The notes under the pieces were generated by a model, which worked only from the letters and a program-made list of their open reading frames with translations, was not told the origin of the DNA and ran no database searches. This document shows, one piece after another, positions 1 to 21,500 of a DNA stretch of 64,000 nt. The position numbers and the translations under genes are program-made. Numbering within the stretch: position 1 is the first letter of the stretch; each line of letters starts with the position of its first letter. Source of the DNA: Onthophagus taurus (lineage: Eukaryota; Arthropoda; Insecta; Coleoptera; Scarabaeidae); contig NC_091967.1 of the NCBI RefSeq assembly GCF_036711975.1, forward strand, positions 2,418,001 to 2,482,000, written 5' to 3'.

Positions 1-554
1 ACCTTTCGAAATAAATTAAATTCCGTTACGGGCGTAATATTTTAGATAAACATCCCCTTTGATGGCTCAAGTTTCGTACTGGTATATATGGGAGGACGAA
101 AAGGGGATTTTTGCTCTAATTTCGTACCATCCGTCGTCGTAGAGGCGAACGCCAATTTTAATTTGAGCTTCTCTATGCGGACCCTTTTATAAACTGTTTC
201 CTCTCGGAAGTGGGTGGTTATTAGGTTTTCGATTGCACGCGAGGTTTTAAATCGAGACCTTTTATACAGATTGCCTAGATTACGCACTTAACTGTATTAA
301 TTGAAAATATTAAAACTTTTCTAACTGAGAATTTTAAAAGGTTTTTTGTCGTCAGTGTTCAAATAATTATGAATAGAGAAATCGTTATTAATTTGTTTCT
401 AGTTCTAGTGTTAATTCTAGTTCTAGTATCACTGTTATTCAATATCAGAGTCTTCAGTCTTCAATTGGAAACATTGAAATGAAAAGATAATATTTTGATG
501 TTATTAAAAAGCAGCAAACAAAAAACAAAAAAAACTACAAAAAAAAATAACGAA
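1..554. other. Left edge, AT-rich sequence with no recognised gene
   Basis: I see no splice-bounded coding sequence or recognisable domain here. A short fragment of the window-wide YTAGNN hexamer repeat lies near 394-440. From about 520 the sequence becomes A-rich and runs into the 5'-truncated Penelope-like element. Confidence 0.5.
394..440. repeat. Short fragment of the dispersed CTAG-hexamer repeat
   Basis: Several YTAGTT-type hexamers sit in a row (tctagttctagtgttaat and following), matching the arms of the palindromic satellite at 41250-42860 and 61905-64000. The central hairpin is absent, so this is only part of a unit. Confidence 0.55.
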
Positions 555-2117
555 AGTAAACGATCTAAAGCATTTTACCCGCCCAGCCACCTACAGGAAG
601 ATCAAGAAGGACCCCACAGACAAAATCGTAAGGAAAATGAAGGAACTGATAAAATCCACAGGAATTCCAGCAGAACAGCAGAAATGTTTGTTTGTGCAGG
701 CGCCGGTACCACCAAGAATCTACGGACTACCGAAGATTCACAAACCAGAGGTACCCCTCCGCCCTATCGTCAGCGCCATCAACTCCCCAACATACCAGCT
801 GGCCAAACATCTTGCAAAGATTCTGTCTCCCTTTACAGGTAACACGGAATCGTATGTCAGGGATTCTACACATTTTGTGGAATCGGTAAAAGGTGTAAAG
901 CTGGATGCTGGTGGTATGTTGGTAAGTTTCGATGTGGAATCCCTTTTTACTACCAGTTAAGGATGCTGTAGAGGGTCTTCGCCGAAAACTCATTCCGGAG
1001 GGTTTACCAGAATACGTGCCAGATCTGGTGGAGTATTGCTTATCATCGACGTATTTCAGCTGGAAAGGAGAATTTTACGAGCAGTTCGAAGGGGCAGCCA
1101 TGGGATCTCCACTTTCGCCAGTTATAGCTAATTTCTACATGGAATTATTCGAAGAGGACGCTTTGAAGAAGAGCCAGTGGAAACCAAAACTATGGCTCCG
1201 ATATGTGGATGACACGTTTGTGATATGGCAACATGGTCAAAAACGGCTCCAAGAGTTCTTGGATCACTTGAACTCTCAACATCCTACGATTAAGTTCACC
1301 ATGGAAACAGAAACTGCCAAAAAACTACCTTTCCTAGATGTGTTGGTCACCAGGACGACAAATGGAGATATAGAACTTGGTGTATACCGAAAGAAGACCC
1401 ATACCAACAAGTATTTACAGGCATGTTCACATCATCATCCCCAACAGAAGAGGTCCGTGATCCGTACATTATTTCAACGAGCAGCGAGACTATGTGAAGG
1501 AGAGAACTTGAACGCTGCAGAAGAATGGATACACTTCGAGGGACATCAACCAGGCCATCAAGCAGCGAAAGCAGAAAGAGGACACGGTAAGTACAAAACC
1601 ACTTGGATTTATCTGTCTTCCCTATGTTTCAGGTGTAACGGAACGAATTGCTAGGCACCTCAAGAAGAACGACATCGTAGTGCGGTACGGCACGGTCAGC
1701 AAAATTCGGAACACACTCCCGATAGCCAAGGACAAACTAATTCCATTAAAAGGAGCAGGAGTCTATCGACTATCGTGTAGTTGTGGGAAGGTTTATGTTG
1801 GCCAAACTGGACGCAACGTCGAGTGCCGCATCAAGGAGCATGAGAGGGATGTAAGGCTGAAGAAGATCCAGCAGTCGGCGGTTGCGGAACAAAGCCATGC
1901 AGAGGGGCACCGAATAGACTTCGAACAAACAAAGGTGCTGGCTAGGGACAACAGATACTACCAAAGACTGACAAGAGAAGCCATAGAGATCCACCGACAT
2001 AAAAATAACGTCAACAGAGAGGATGGCTGGGAGCTTAGCAGAACATGGAAGATGGTGGTGAACACGAAGACCTCTTCCCGCCTCACACCGGACGCGACGC
2101 AATTAGTTATTAATTAG
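555..2117 (+). mobile_element. Penelope-like retroelement, RT plus GIY-YIG endonuclease, broken
   Basis: Reverse transcriptase is visible from about 600. An IYGLPKIHKP motif near 720 is followed by a PLRPIVS block, then FDVESLF near 930, AAMGSPLSPVIANFYME near 1095-1145, and the catalytic YVDD box near 1200 followed by FVIW. A downstream domain at 1750-2050 has the GIY-YIG endonuclease signature (GVYRLSCSCGKVYVGQTGR) and its conserved Arg and Glu context. This combination defines Penelope-like elements. The copy is dead: a frameshift near 948 falls right after FDVESLF, another lies near 1500-1560, and the N-terminal RT region before about 555 is missing. The 3' end abuts a half mariner element. 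Both domains are read directly; clade assignment inside Penelope-like elements is not attempted. Confidence 0.9.
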
Positions 2118-2159
2118 CTTGTAATTAGTGTTAACTGATTATTAATTAGTTTTTTTTTT

Positions 2160-2883
2160 TTTCCGCCAGTCCAAAATGCACACCAAACAGTTACTCGCGG
2201 TGGATGTATTGGTTGACTGAGTACCACACGAGGATTTTCAGCACCCCAAATTCGACAGTTTTGTTTATTTACGTATCCGTCGAGTTGAAAATGTGTCTCA
2301 TCTGAAAAAATGATTTTCTTCGAAAAGTCCGCATTAATTTGATGATGTTCCAACACCCAATCAGCAAATCCACGGCGCTGCGCATGGTCCCTTGGCTTGA
2401 TTTCTTGCACCAATTGAACCTTGTACGCGTGCAAATGCAGATCTTTTACCAAAATGCGTTGCATAGTGCTTCTGGAAATGTTTAATTCTTGACCACGATG
2501 CCGTATGGAAGTTCCTGGATTATCGACCACAGATTCCCTTACTGTGGCTATGTTTTCAAGTGACCGACAAGGACGACGACGAACATTGATCTTCTGATCC
2601 ACCAGCATAAATTTGGTCTCAAATTTTGTAATTAAACGCCTCACTGTTGATTCATTTGGTGCATTATTGCGACCGAAAACTTGACGTAATTGGCGAACAG
2701 TTTTCACAAAACTTTCACCATTTTTGTAATGTGTTTTTACAATAGTTAGACGTTGTTCGTTTGAATAGTTCACAATATTCATAAATCGCGCGGTACGTGA
2801 CAACTGTCAAACAAAAAACGCCGTACAGCTCATATTAATAAAATGGCGGCAAATTTAAATCCGGCGCTTTTGTTGGGACACCT
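2160..2883 (-). mobile_element. Tc1/mariner-superfamily transposase, 3'-truncated
   Basis: The reverse strand from 2803 encodes about 215 residues of a mariner-type transposase. An N-terminal helix-turn-helix begins YSNEQRLTIVKTHYKNG, a second HTH contains STVRRLITKFE, and the first catalytic block reads FSDETHF near 2310. Translation loses homology after a VWCAFWTGG block near 2165, where a T-rich tract and the end of the Penelope-like element adjoin it, so later catalytic residues are missing. At the 5' side (about 2860-2883) the terminal sequence on the minus strand starts ggtgtcccaacaaaagcg, a plausible inverted-repeat end. The matching repeat is not seen. Probably inactive. Confidence 0.85.
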
Positions 2884-2944
2884 TTACATAGTCACCGATT
2901 TTTGATCTCGTCACTTCGAACCAGTTTCTGAAGAACCTTTTATT

Positions 2945-3015
2945 AAAAGACGCACGGCAAAACCCGAAAGGTTCTAGTGTTAGTTCTAGTTTTAGTTCTA
3001 ATTTTAGTTTAAGAA
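2945..3015. repeat. Fragment of palindromic CTAG satellite
   Basis: The piece begins with half of the satellite hairpin (agacgcacggcaaaaccc) and continues into hexamers (ttctagtgttagttctag). It shows the characteristic junction between the GC-richer hairpin and the hexamer arm, so it is a genuine partial unit and not chance hexamers. Confidence 0.65.
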
Positions 3016-11276
<8,261 letters not shown>

Positions 11277-11348
11277 ATCAATTAACTTTTTTCGATTTTT
11301 AGAAGTTAAGATGAAAGTTAAATGTTACGTGTTTATATAGGACCAATC

Positions 11349-11354
11349 AATAAA
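11349..11354 (+). promoter_or_regulatory. Poly(A) signal of the STK32-type gene
   Basis: A canonical AATAAA lies 73 bp after the kinase stop codon, before the satellite begins. Confidence 0.6.
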
Positions 11355-11399
11355 ATTATATTTTTATGTATAAATATCGTTTTTATTAATACCCAAGAA

Positions 11400-14300
11400 T
11401 ATTTCAAAAACCGCTTGAGATGTAATGACGAAATTAATAACAATTTAAAGCAAATTTAATACAGAATCAATGTGCCATAAATAAATTCTTAATTCCCATA
11501 AACATCGTTGTTATGATTTTTTAAATCAAACTCTTCATGAGCGATTGTTATAGATTTGTAGTATGAAAGAAAAATCGTATCTCAAGAACGAATTGAGATA
11601 TCATCATGAAATAAATAACATTTTAAAGCAGATTTAATCCAGAATCAATGTGCCATAAATAAATTCTTAATTCCCATAAACATCGTTGTTATGATGTTTT
11701 GAATCAAACACTTCATGAGCGATTGTTATAAATTTGTAGTATAAAAAAAAAATCGTATCTCAAGAACGAATTGAGATATCATCATGAAATAAATAACATT
11801 TTAAAGCAGATTTAATCCAGAATTAATGTGCCATAAATAAATTCTTAATTCCCATAAACATCGTTGTTATGATTTTTTAAATCAAACTCTGCGTGAGCGA
11901 TTGTTATAGATTGTAGTATGAAAAAAAAATCGTATCTCAAGAACGAATTGAGATATCATCACGAAATAATTAACATTTTAAAGCAGATTTAATACAGAAT
12001 CAATGTGCCATAAATAAATTCTTAATTCCCATAAACATCGTTGTTATGATTTTTTAAATCAAACTCTTCATGAGCAATTGTTATAGATTTGTAGTAGGAA
12101 AAAAAATCGTATCTCAAGAACGAATTGAGATATCATCATGAAATAAATAACATTTTAAAGCAGATTTAATCCAGAATCAATGTGCCATAAATAAATTCTT
12201 AATTCCCATAAACATCGTTGTTATGATTTTTTAAATCAAACTCTGCGTGAGCGATTGTTATAGATTTGTGATATGAAAAAAAAATCGTATCTCAAGAACG
12301 AATTGAGATATCATCATGAAATAAATAACATTTTAAAGCAGATTTAATCCAGAATCAATGTGCCATAAATAAATTCTTAATTCCCATAAACATCGTTGTT
12401 ATGATTTTTTAAATCAAACTCTTCATGAGCGATTGTTACAGATTTGAAGTATAAAAAAAAAGTCGTATCTCAAGAACGAATTGAGATATCATCATGAAAT
12501 AAATAACATTTTAAAGCAGATTTAATACAGAATCAATGCGCCATAAATAAATTCTTAATTCCCATAAACATCGTTGTTATGATTTTTTAAATCAAACTCT
12601 ACATTAACGATTGTTATAAATTTGTGGTATGAAAAAAAATCGTATCTCAAGAACGAATTGAGATATCATCATGAAATAAATAACGTTTTAAAGCAGATTT
12701 AATACAGAATCAATATGCCATAAATAAATTCTTAATTCCCATAAACATCGTTGTTATGATTTTTTAAATCAAACTCTGCGTGAGCGATTGTTATAGATTA
12801 GTAGTATGAAAAAAAAATCGTATCTCAAGTACGAATTGAGATATCATCATGAAATAAATAACATTTTAAAACAGATTTAATACAGAATCAATGTACCATA
12901 AGTAAATTCTTAATTCCCATAAACATAGTTGTTATGATTTTTTAAATCAAACTCTGCGTGAGCGATTGTTATAGATTTGTAGTATGAAAAAAAAATCGTA
13001 TCTCAAGAACGAATTGAGATATCATCATGAAATAAATAACATTTTAAAGCAAATTTAATACAGAATCAATGTGCCATAAATAAATTCTTAATTCCCATAA
13101 ACATCGTTGTTATGATTTTTTAAATCAAACTCTGCGTGAGCGATTGTTATAGATTTGTGATATGAAAAAAAAATCGTATCTCAAGAACGAATTGAGATAT
13201 CATCATGAAATAAATAACATTTTAAAGCAGATTTAATACAGAATCAATGTGCCATAAATAAATTCTTAATTCCCATAAACATCATTGTTATGATTTTTTA
13301 AATCAAACTTTTCATGAGCGATTGTTATAGATTTGTAGTATAAAAAAAATCGTATCACAAGAACGAATTGAGATATCATCATGAAATAAATAACATTTTA
13401 AAGCAAATTTAATACAGAATCAATGTGCCATAAATAAATTCTTAATTCCCATAAACATCGTTGTTATGATTTTTTGAATCAAACTCTTCATGAGCGATTG
13501 TTATACATTTGTAGTATGAAAAAAAAATCGTATCTCAAGAACGAATTGAGATATCATCATGAAATAAATAACATTTTAAAGCAAATTTAATGCAGAATGA
13601 ATTTGCCATAAATAAATTCTTAATTCCCACAAACATCGTTGTTATGATTTTTTAAATCAAATTCTGTGTGAGCGATTGTTATGGATTTGTGGTATGAAAA
13701 AAATCGTATCTCAAGAACGAATTGAGATATCATCATGAAATAAATAACATTTTAAAGCAGATTTAATACAGAATCAATGTGCCATAAATAAATTCTTAAT
13801 TCCCATAAACATAGTAGTTATGATTTTTTAAATCAAACTCTTCATAGCGATTGTTATAGATTTGTAGTATGAAAAAAAAAATTGTATCTCAAGAACGAAT
13901 TGAGATATCATCATGAAATAAATTACATTTTAAAGCAGATTTAATCGAGAATCAATATGCCATAAATAAATTCTTAATTCCCATAAACATCATTGTTATG
14001 ATTTTTTAAATCAAACTCTTCATGAGCGATTGTTATAAATTTGTAGTTTGAAAAAAAATCGTATCTCAAGAACGAATTGAGATATCATCATGAAATAAAT
14101 AACATTTTAAAGCAGATTTAATACAGAATTAATGTGCCATAAATAAATTCTTAATTCCCATAAACATCGTTGTTATGATTTTTTAAATCAAATTCTGTGT
14201 GAGCGATTATTATGGATTTGTAATATAAAATAAATCGTATCTTAAGAACGAATTGAGATATCATCATGAAATAGATAACATTTTAAAGCAGATTTAATAC

Positions 14301-14630
14301 AGAATCAATGTGCCATAAATAAATTCTTAATTCCCATAAACATCATTTTTATGATTTTTTAAATTAAACTCTGCGTGAGCGATTGCTATAGTTTTGTAGT
14401 ATAAAATAAATCGTATCTCAAGAACGAATTGAGATATCATCATGAAATAAATAACATTTTAAAGCAGATTTAATCCAGAATCAATGTGCCATAAATAAAT
14501 TCTTAATTCCCATAAACATCGCTGTTATGATTTTTTAAATCAAACTCTTCAAGAGCGATTGTTATAGTATAAAAAAAATCGTATCTCAAGAACGAATTGT
14601 GATATCATCATGAAATAAAAAAGGATTTAA
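11400..14630. repeat. 177-bp tandem satellite, about 18 copies
   Basis: The marker cgtatctcaagaacgaattg recurs at about 11576, 11754, 11931, 12108 and 12286, and so on to about 14580, at 176-178 bp spacing. Within each unit an A-tract precedes this marker, and ctcaagaacgaattgag is a short imperfect dyad. Copies are highly similar in the middle. The first and last units are more diverged, as expected if unequal exchange homogenises the centre. It starts right after the kinase 3' end. Confidence 0.93.
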
Positions 14631-15519
14631 ACCAAATTTACTTAGTACTTGATATTTTAAGGAATAAAATCTTCATATTTCGGAGATATGATTTTTTTAA
14701 TTCAATTCTGCATTTTAAGCAGTTTGGGTTGCATAACCTCCAAAAAAATGTATAAATTATAATAAAATTAATAATAAGCTTTCAAAATAGTATTTAATTT
14801 ATTATAAATTTTAACATTATAATTAATAATGAAGTAACAAAATATTATTGTATAAACCTTTTATTACCCTGCTATTTTCAACTCATAATAAATTATCCTC
14901 TATCTAATAATCTCTGTAATTTTTTAAATTCTCGTTTTAAACCAAGTTGTTTATTTATAACAACTAAAACGCAATTCAGTTGTAAATACAAGTTAAAAAT
15001 TTATCTTCGTTTTGAACAATTGTTCCATTATCGCTCGTTTACAACATTTTAACTTCCTAATCTGTTAAGGCACTGTTGAATAAATGTTTGTCATGCAACA
15101 CTTAATATTTACTCATTGATTTATCTTACGAAATTGATAACAAAATCTCCTTATTTTAACAAAAATTCGCAAAAATTATGATAATATAAGATTGTATCTA
15201 GCGTTTCGTGTGGTTTAATTACGATACCCGTCAAAACAAAACAATAACCACGCGCCAAATTTAAAATAAATCTTGGAGAGAATGGAATTAAACGTAAAAA
15301 ATTTAATTATAGAAAAACCTTGACTCTGAAGTATTTATCGTGACCATAAAGATCATAACTCGATAAATCTTTGAAAATAATATAAATTCACATCCGTCAC
15401 TTCAAGGTGGATCAGTTTTTTTCGCAGTAGGTTGGCGATTCTGCTTCCTGGTGCAGATTTTTTTGGAGCTGTTGTTATTGTCAATTTTGTCGAAGAACTT
15501 GCTTTTTGTATGTTGAGTT
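14631..15519. other. Intergenic, AT-rich
   Basis: No gene or repeat is recognised. The last few hundred bases should contain the KCTD9 promoter and 5' UTR, but no clear TATA box or initiator could be assigned. Confidence 0.4.
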
Positions 15520-18500
15520 ATGTGCGATAAACGCGTTACTATTTTCAAAAATGGAACGAAAGCTAAAGGAAAGGTATCGAAAAAAAAAATTTAAATAAAA
15601 ACTTTTATAATTAATTTTAATTTCCTCCTTATTAATTCAATTTAAATTTGTAGGTTATATTTGTATGTGACAGCTTAGATTTATTTTTAAAAAAGTGCAG
15701 TAAAAAGCTCGAAATCGATGCGAAATTAATTTTTACCGAAGACGGTGGCGAAATCGATGATATCCACTTAATCCGTGACAACGATAAACTGTTTATATCA
15801 TCGGGTGAACATTTTATAAACGAAAAAAAATTACCATCGGAATGGATCACTTTAAATATTGGCGGGAAATTATTTACCACATCAAAAACCACCCTGACAA
15901 CAAAAGATCCTTTTAGTATGTTGGCGCGGATGTTTGCTGAAGAAAAAGGGGACTACATTTACACCCCAAGCAATAAAGACGCCTCAGGAGCTTTCCTTAT
16001 CGATCGTAGCCCAACTTATTTTGAACCAATCTTGTATTATCTTCGAAACGGTCAATTAATTTATGATGATAACGTCAATCCTGAAGGAATACTTGAAGAG
16101 GCTAGATTCTATGGTATTGAATCTTTAGTTCCTATTTTAGAAAGAATTATTACAGCGAGACAAATCCCGCGAGATGAACTTCCTCTAACTAGAAGAGACA
16201 TTATTGATGCATTAATTCGATGCCCTTACACTTCAGAATTAAGATTCCAAGGTGTTAGTTTAGCCGGAGCCGATTTAAGTAAATTAGATCTCAGATATAT
16301 TAATTTTAAATATGCCAATATGCAGAATTGTAAGTTAGTTGGAGCCAATTTGAGTTGGTGTTGTTTGGAAAGGGCCGATTTATCTCAAGCTATTTTAGAT
16401 GGAGCTCAATTACTTGGTAAATTTATTTACTGGTGTGAAAACAGCACGCCAAACATAGCAACAAATTCGAGTACCCCTTATGAGATAGTGTGCCCAGATT
16501 TTCTTGCAGTCATTTCCCAAGGACGCCAACCCCAAACGAAAAAAATTCGCCACAAGTAAACGCAAATGTGCTCCGCGTATCTGACTACTGTTAATTGTAT
16601 CTTAAATTGCCCTCTATAAGATAGCGTGGCCAGATTTTGTTGCACTCATTTCCTAAAGACGCTTTTCCCACCCCCTAACGAAAAAAATTCGCCACAAGTA
16701 AACGCAAATGTGCTCCGCGTATCTGACTACTGTTAATTGTATCTTAAATTATCCTCTATAAGATAACGTGGCCAGATTTTGTTGCACTCGTTTCCTAAAG
16801 ACGGTTTTAGCCACCCTAACCGAAAAAAATTCGCCACAAATGAACGCAAATGTCCTCCGCGTATCTGACTACTGCTAATTGTATCTAAAATTATCCTCTA
16901 TAAGATAGCGTGGCCAGATTTTGTTGCACTCATTTCCTAAAGACGGTTTTCCCACGCCCCAACGAAAAAAATTCGCCACAAATAAACGCAAATGTGCTCC
17001 TCGTATCTGACTACTGCTAATTATATCTAAAATTATCCTCTATAAGATAGCGTGGCCAGATTTTGTTGCACTCATTTCCTAAAGATGGTTTTAGCCACCC
17101 CCAACCGAAAAAAATTCGTCACAAATAAACGCAAATGTGCTCCGCGTATCTGACTACTGTTAATTGTATCTAAAATTATCCTCTATAAGATAACGTGGCC
17201 AAATTTTGTTGCACTCATTTCCTAAAGACGGTTTTCCCACTCCCAATCGAAAAAAATTCGCCACAAATAAACGCAAATGTCCTCCGCGTATCTGACTACT
17301 GCTAATTGTATCTAAAATTATCCTCTATAAGATAGCGTGGCCAGATTTTGTTGCACTCATTTCCCAAAAACGGTTTTAGCCACCCCCAACCGAAAAAAAT
17401 TCGCCTCAAGTAAACGCAAATGTGGTCCACGTATCTGACTACTGCTAATTGCATCTAAAATTAGTCTCTACAAGATAGCATGGCCAGATTTTGTTGCACT
17501 CATTTCCTAAAGACGGTATTCTCACTCCCAATCGAAAAAAATTCGCCACAAATGAACGCAAATGTCCTCCGCGTATCTGACTACTGCTAATTGTATCTAA
17601 AATTATCCTCTACAAGATAGCATGGCCAGATTTTGTTGCACTCATTTCCTAAAAACGGTTTTAGCCACCCCCAATCGAAAAAAATTCGCCACAAATAAAC
17701 GCAAATGTGCTCCGCGTATCTGACTACTGCTAATTGTATCTAAAATTATCCTCTATAAGATAGCGTGGCCAGATTTTGTTGCACTCATTTCCTAAAGACG
17801 GTTTTAGCCACCCCCAACCGAAAAAAATTCGCCTCAAGTAAACGCAAAGGTGCTCGTCGTATGTGACTACTGCTAATTGTATCTGAAATTATCCTCTATA
17901 AGATAGCGTGGCAAAATTTTGTTGCACTCATTTCCTAAAGACGGTTTTCCCACTCCCAATCGAACAAAATTCGCCACAAATAAACGCAAATGTCCTCCGC
18001 GTATCTGACTACTGCTAATTGTATCTAAAATTATCCTCTATAAGATAGCGTGTCCAGATTTTGTTGCACTCATTTTCTAAAGACGGTTTTAGCCACCCCC
18101 AACCGAAAAAATTCGCCTCAAGTAAACGCAAATGTGGTCCACGTATCTGACTACTGCTAATTGCATCTAAAATTAGCCTCTACAAGATAGCATGGCCAGA
18201 TTTTGTTGCACTCATTTCCTAAAAACGGTTTTAGCCACCCCCAATCGAAAACCATTCGCCACAAGTAAACGCAAATGTGCTCCTCGTATCTGACTACTGT
18301 TAATTGTATCTAAAATTATCCTCTATAAGATAGCGTGGCCAGATTTTGTTGCACTCATTTTCTAAAGACGGTTTTAGCCACCCCCAACCGAAAAAAATTC
18401 GCCTCAAGTAAACGCAAAGGTGCTCGTCGTATGTGACTACTGCTAATTGTATCTGAAATTATCCTCTATAAGATAGCGTGGCAAAATTTTGTTGCACTCA

Positions 18501-21500
18501 TTTCCTAAAGACGGTTTTCCCACTCCCAATCGAACAAAATTCGCCACAAATAAACGCAAATGTCCTCCGCGTATCTGACTACTGCTAATTGTATCTAAAA
18601 TTATCCTCTATAAGATAGCGTGTCCAGATTTTGTTGCACTCATTTTCTAAAGACGGTTTTAGCCACCCCCAACCGAAAAAATTCGCCTCAAGTAAACGCA
18701 AATGTGCTCCACGTATCTGACTACTGCTAATTGCATCTAAAATTAGCCTCTACAAGATAGCATGGCCAGATTTTGTTGCACTCATTTCCTAAAAACGGTT
18801 TTAGCCACCCCCAATCGAAAACCATTCGCCACAAGTAAACGCAAATGTGCTCCTCGTATCTGACTACTGTTAATTGTATCTAAAATTATCCTCTATAAGA
18901 TAGCGTGGCCAGATTTTGTTGCACTCATTTTCTAAAGACGGTTTTAGCCACCCCCAACCGAAAAAAATTCGCCTCAAGTAAACGCAAAGGTGCTCGTCGT
19001 ATGTGACTACTGCTAATTGTATCTAAAATTATCCTCTATAAGATAGCGTGTCCAGATTTTGTTGCACTCATTTTCTAAAGACGGTTTTAGCCACCCCCAA
19101 CCGAAAAAATTCGCCTCAAGTAAACGCAAATGTGCTCCACGTATCTGACTACTGCTAATTGCATCTAAAATTAGCCTCTACAAGATAGCATGACCAGATT
19201 TTGTTGCACTCATTTCCTAAAGACGGTTTTCCCACCCCCAATCGAAAAAAATTCGCCACAAGTAAACGCAAATGTGCTCCGTGTATCTGACTACTGCTAA
19301 TTGCATCTAAAATTAGCCTCTACAAGATAGCGTGGCCAGATTTTGTTGCACTCATTTCCTAACGACGGTATTCCCACCCCCAATCGAAAAAAATTCGCCA
19401 CAAATAAACGTAAATGTCCTCCGCGTATCTGACTACTGCTAATTGTATCTAAAATTATTCTCTATAAGATAGCGTGGCAAAATTTTGTTGCACTCATTTC
19501 CTAACGACGGTATTCCCACCCCCAATCGAAAAAAATTCGCCACAAGTAAACGCAAATGTGCTCCGCTGATCTGACTGAAGTTATTTAGGTTTACTCAATA
19601 GCCGAAATTAACCAGTTTTGCACATTGTGCACACCAAAAAGTATCTAGAACGCGTTGTGAAATGATTGCTTCTTGTCGAACTGTCACTTTCTTGTTGGAA
19701 ACATTAGCTACATTTATAAACTTATTAGGAGCTAGTTAAAATTCGTTTCTTGAATATAACTTATTCAGCGTGCCGTTATTAGTCAACAGAAAATATATTT
19801 GGGTGAACTTCTTTCATTATAACATTTTGTTGGTATAATTATTATCATATTTTGAACTATCAAGATCATTTAACAAAGTTTTTAGTACTGCGTCCACTAA
19901 AAACAAAGACTGCTGAAGAAGTAGCAGATGTCATTTTGCATATATTTTGCTTACTTGGAGCTCCTAACATTCTTCACAGTGACAATGGCTGTGGACGACT
20001 AGCCACATCTGGAATGTCTATCAAAATATTGTCTCCAACAGAGCCTGGTGGAAATTTTTTGTTTGAATTCTCGATCATTTTTCTTGCTTGTTCCTCTAAC
20101 TCGCGTTTACAGCTTTTTCGAGAACTACTAATCCCTTTTTTAGCACAAAGGTGACATAAAGGTATATCGGATAGGTTGACATAAAATTCAGCACACTCAA
20201 AGGAAGATACTTCTTCATTATATTCCTTATTGCAGACTGAACAAACTCTGCGATGTTCTTCCATTACCAAAACTGGTGATAAATTTTCATTGGTCTGCTA
20301 CATTCTCTATGTTTGATTTGACATTTTGATTAATTTTACGTAAATGCTGAATTCATGCTTGGTAAGCATGAATTCAGGAGTCCAATTTTTTGTGCAATTC
20401 CAGGCAAAGCTTCGTACGGGCTTCTTTTTATTCCACTATGATAACTCGAATATTTCGAACTTTGAACAAAGTGAAAACCAGTTCGTCGAATTATTATCTC
20501 TCATCCAAGCCACCAAACTATTACGGACATCTTGGTTAGCTTGTTCAACAGAGCCTTGGCTTGGAATGTCGTGGTACAATCTTAGCTAACTCTTTTATTA
20601 GCTGAATCAAAATACTCGTTTATAGGAAAAATAAACTCAAGTATCGAAATAATAGGAAATTATCGAAAATTTGTCACCTTATTCGCGAACTCACGACCAT
20701 TGTCACTATGAGGAATGTTAGGAGCTCCAATTAAGCAAAATATATCCAAATTGACATCTGCTTCTTCAGCAGTCTTTGTTTTTAGTGGACGCAGTACTAT
20801 AATCTTTGTTGAATGGTCTTAATACTTCAAAATATGAGATCTACCTATGAATAATGTCTCGTTTTCATTTTGCTTTCTTCTTCAGCGCACAACATTCACA
20901 AAGGTTTAAATATATATCAATAATTTGTCGTGTTATGTTACAATATTTTCGATTTATTCGCTTTTCCCTTTTTATGTGTAGAGTCTAAAATGTCAAATAT
21001 TTCCTCGATTCTATAAACGTATTTTAGTTGGAAGTTTGCCGTTGCTTGAATTAATTTATCATGATCACCAATTATTAGTATATCAAAACGTTTAATGCGG
21101 CGATAATCTTGAGAACATTCTGCGTCTTTTCTTTTCCCTTTCGCCTCTTTTACTTGATTTAATATTGTGTTATAACGGTCATCGATCATTAAAGATGACC
21201 TGTTAAAGGTGACAGGCCATCTTTAATGACTACATTCACATTTCACGTATTGCAGTTATTATTACGCTATTATATTTACCGATTTTAAGCTCAGAATAAC
21301 AAAACAACAGAAACGCGTACTGTTGTAACGGCAAACCACTACAAAAATGTTTAGAAATAATTTTGCTGGCTGCAAAATGAAAGCAATCGATTGTAGGTAA
21401 ACATCGAATAGCCACAACACGTTGTGAGCAACCGTGAAATACTCACAACGCGTTGCGGATACTTTTTGGTGTATACAATGTGGTTTGAGGTACTTTTTGA

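Noticed and set aside
42-287. 81-codon minus-strand frame at the left edge
   Set aside because: No recognisable domain. It could be debris of a retroelement but cannot be supported.
15551-15573. ATG at 15551 as the KCTD9 start
   Set aside because: It leaves the wrong phase at the exon 1 junction. The ATG at 15520 gives the conserved N-terminus in frame.
11400-19575. CRISPR-like arrays
   Set aside because: Units are contiguous, with no unique spacers, and the surrounding genes are eukaryotic and spliced.
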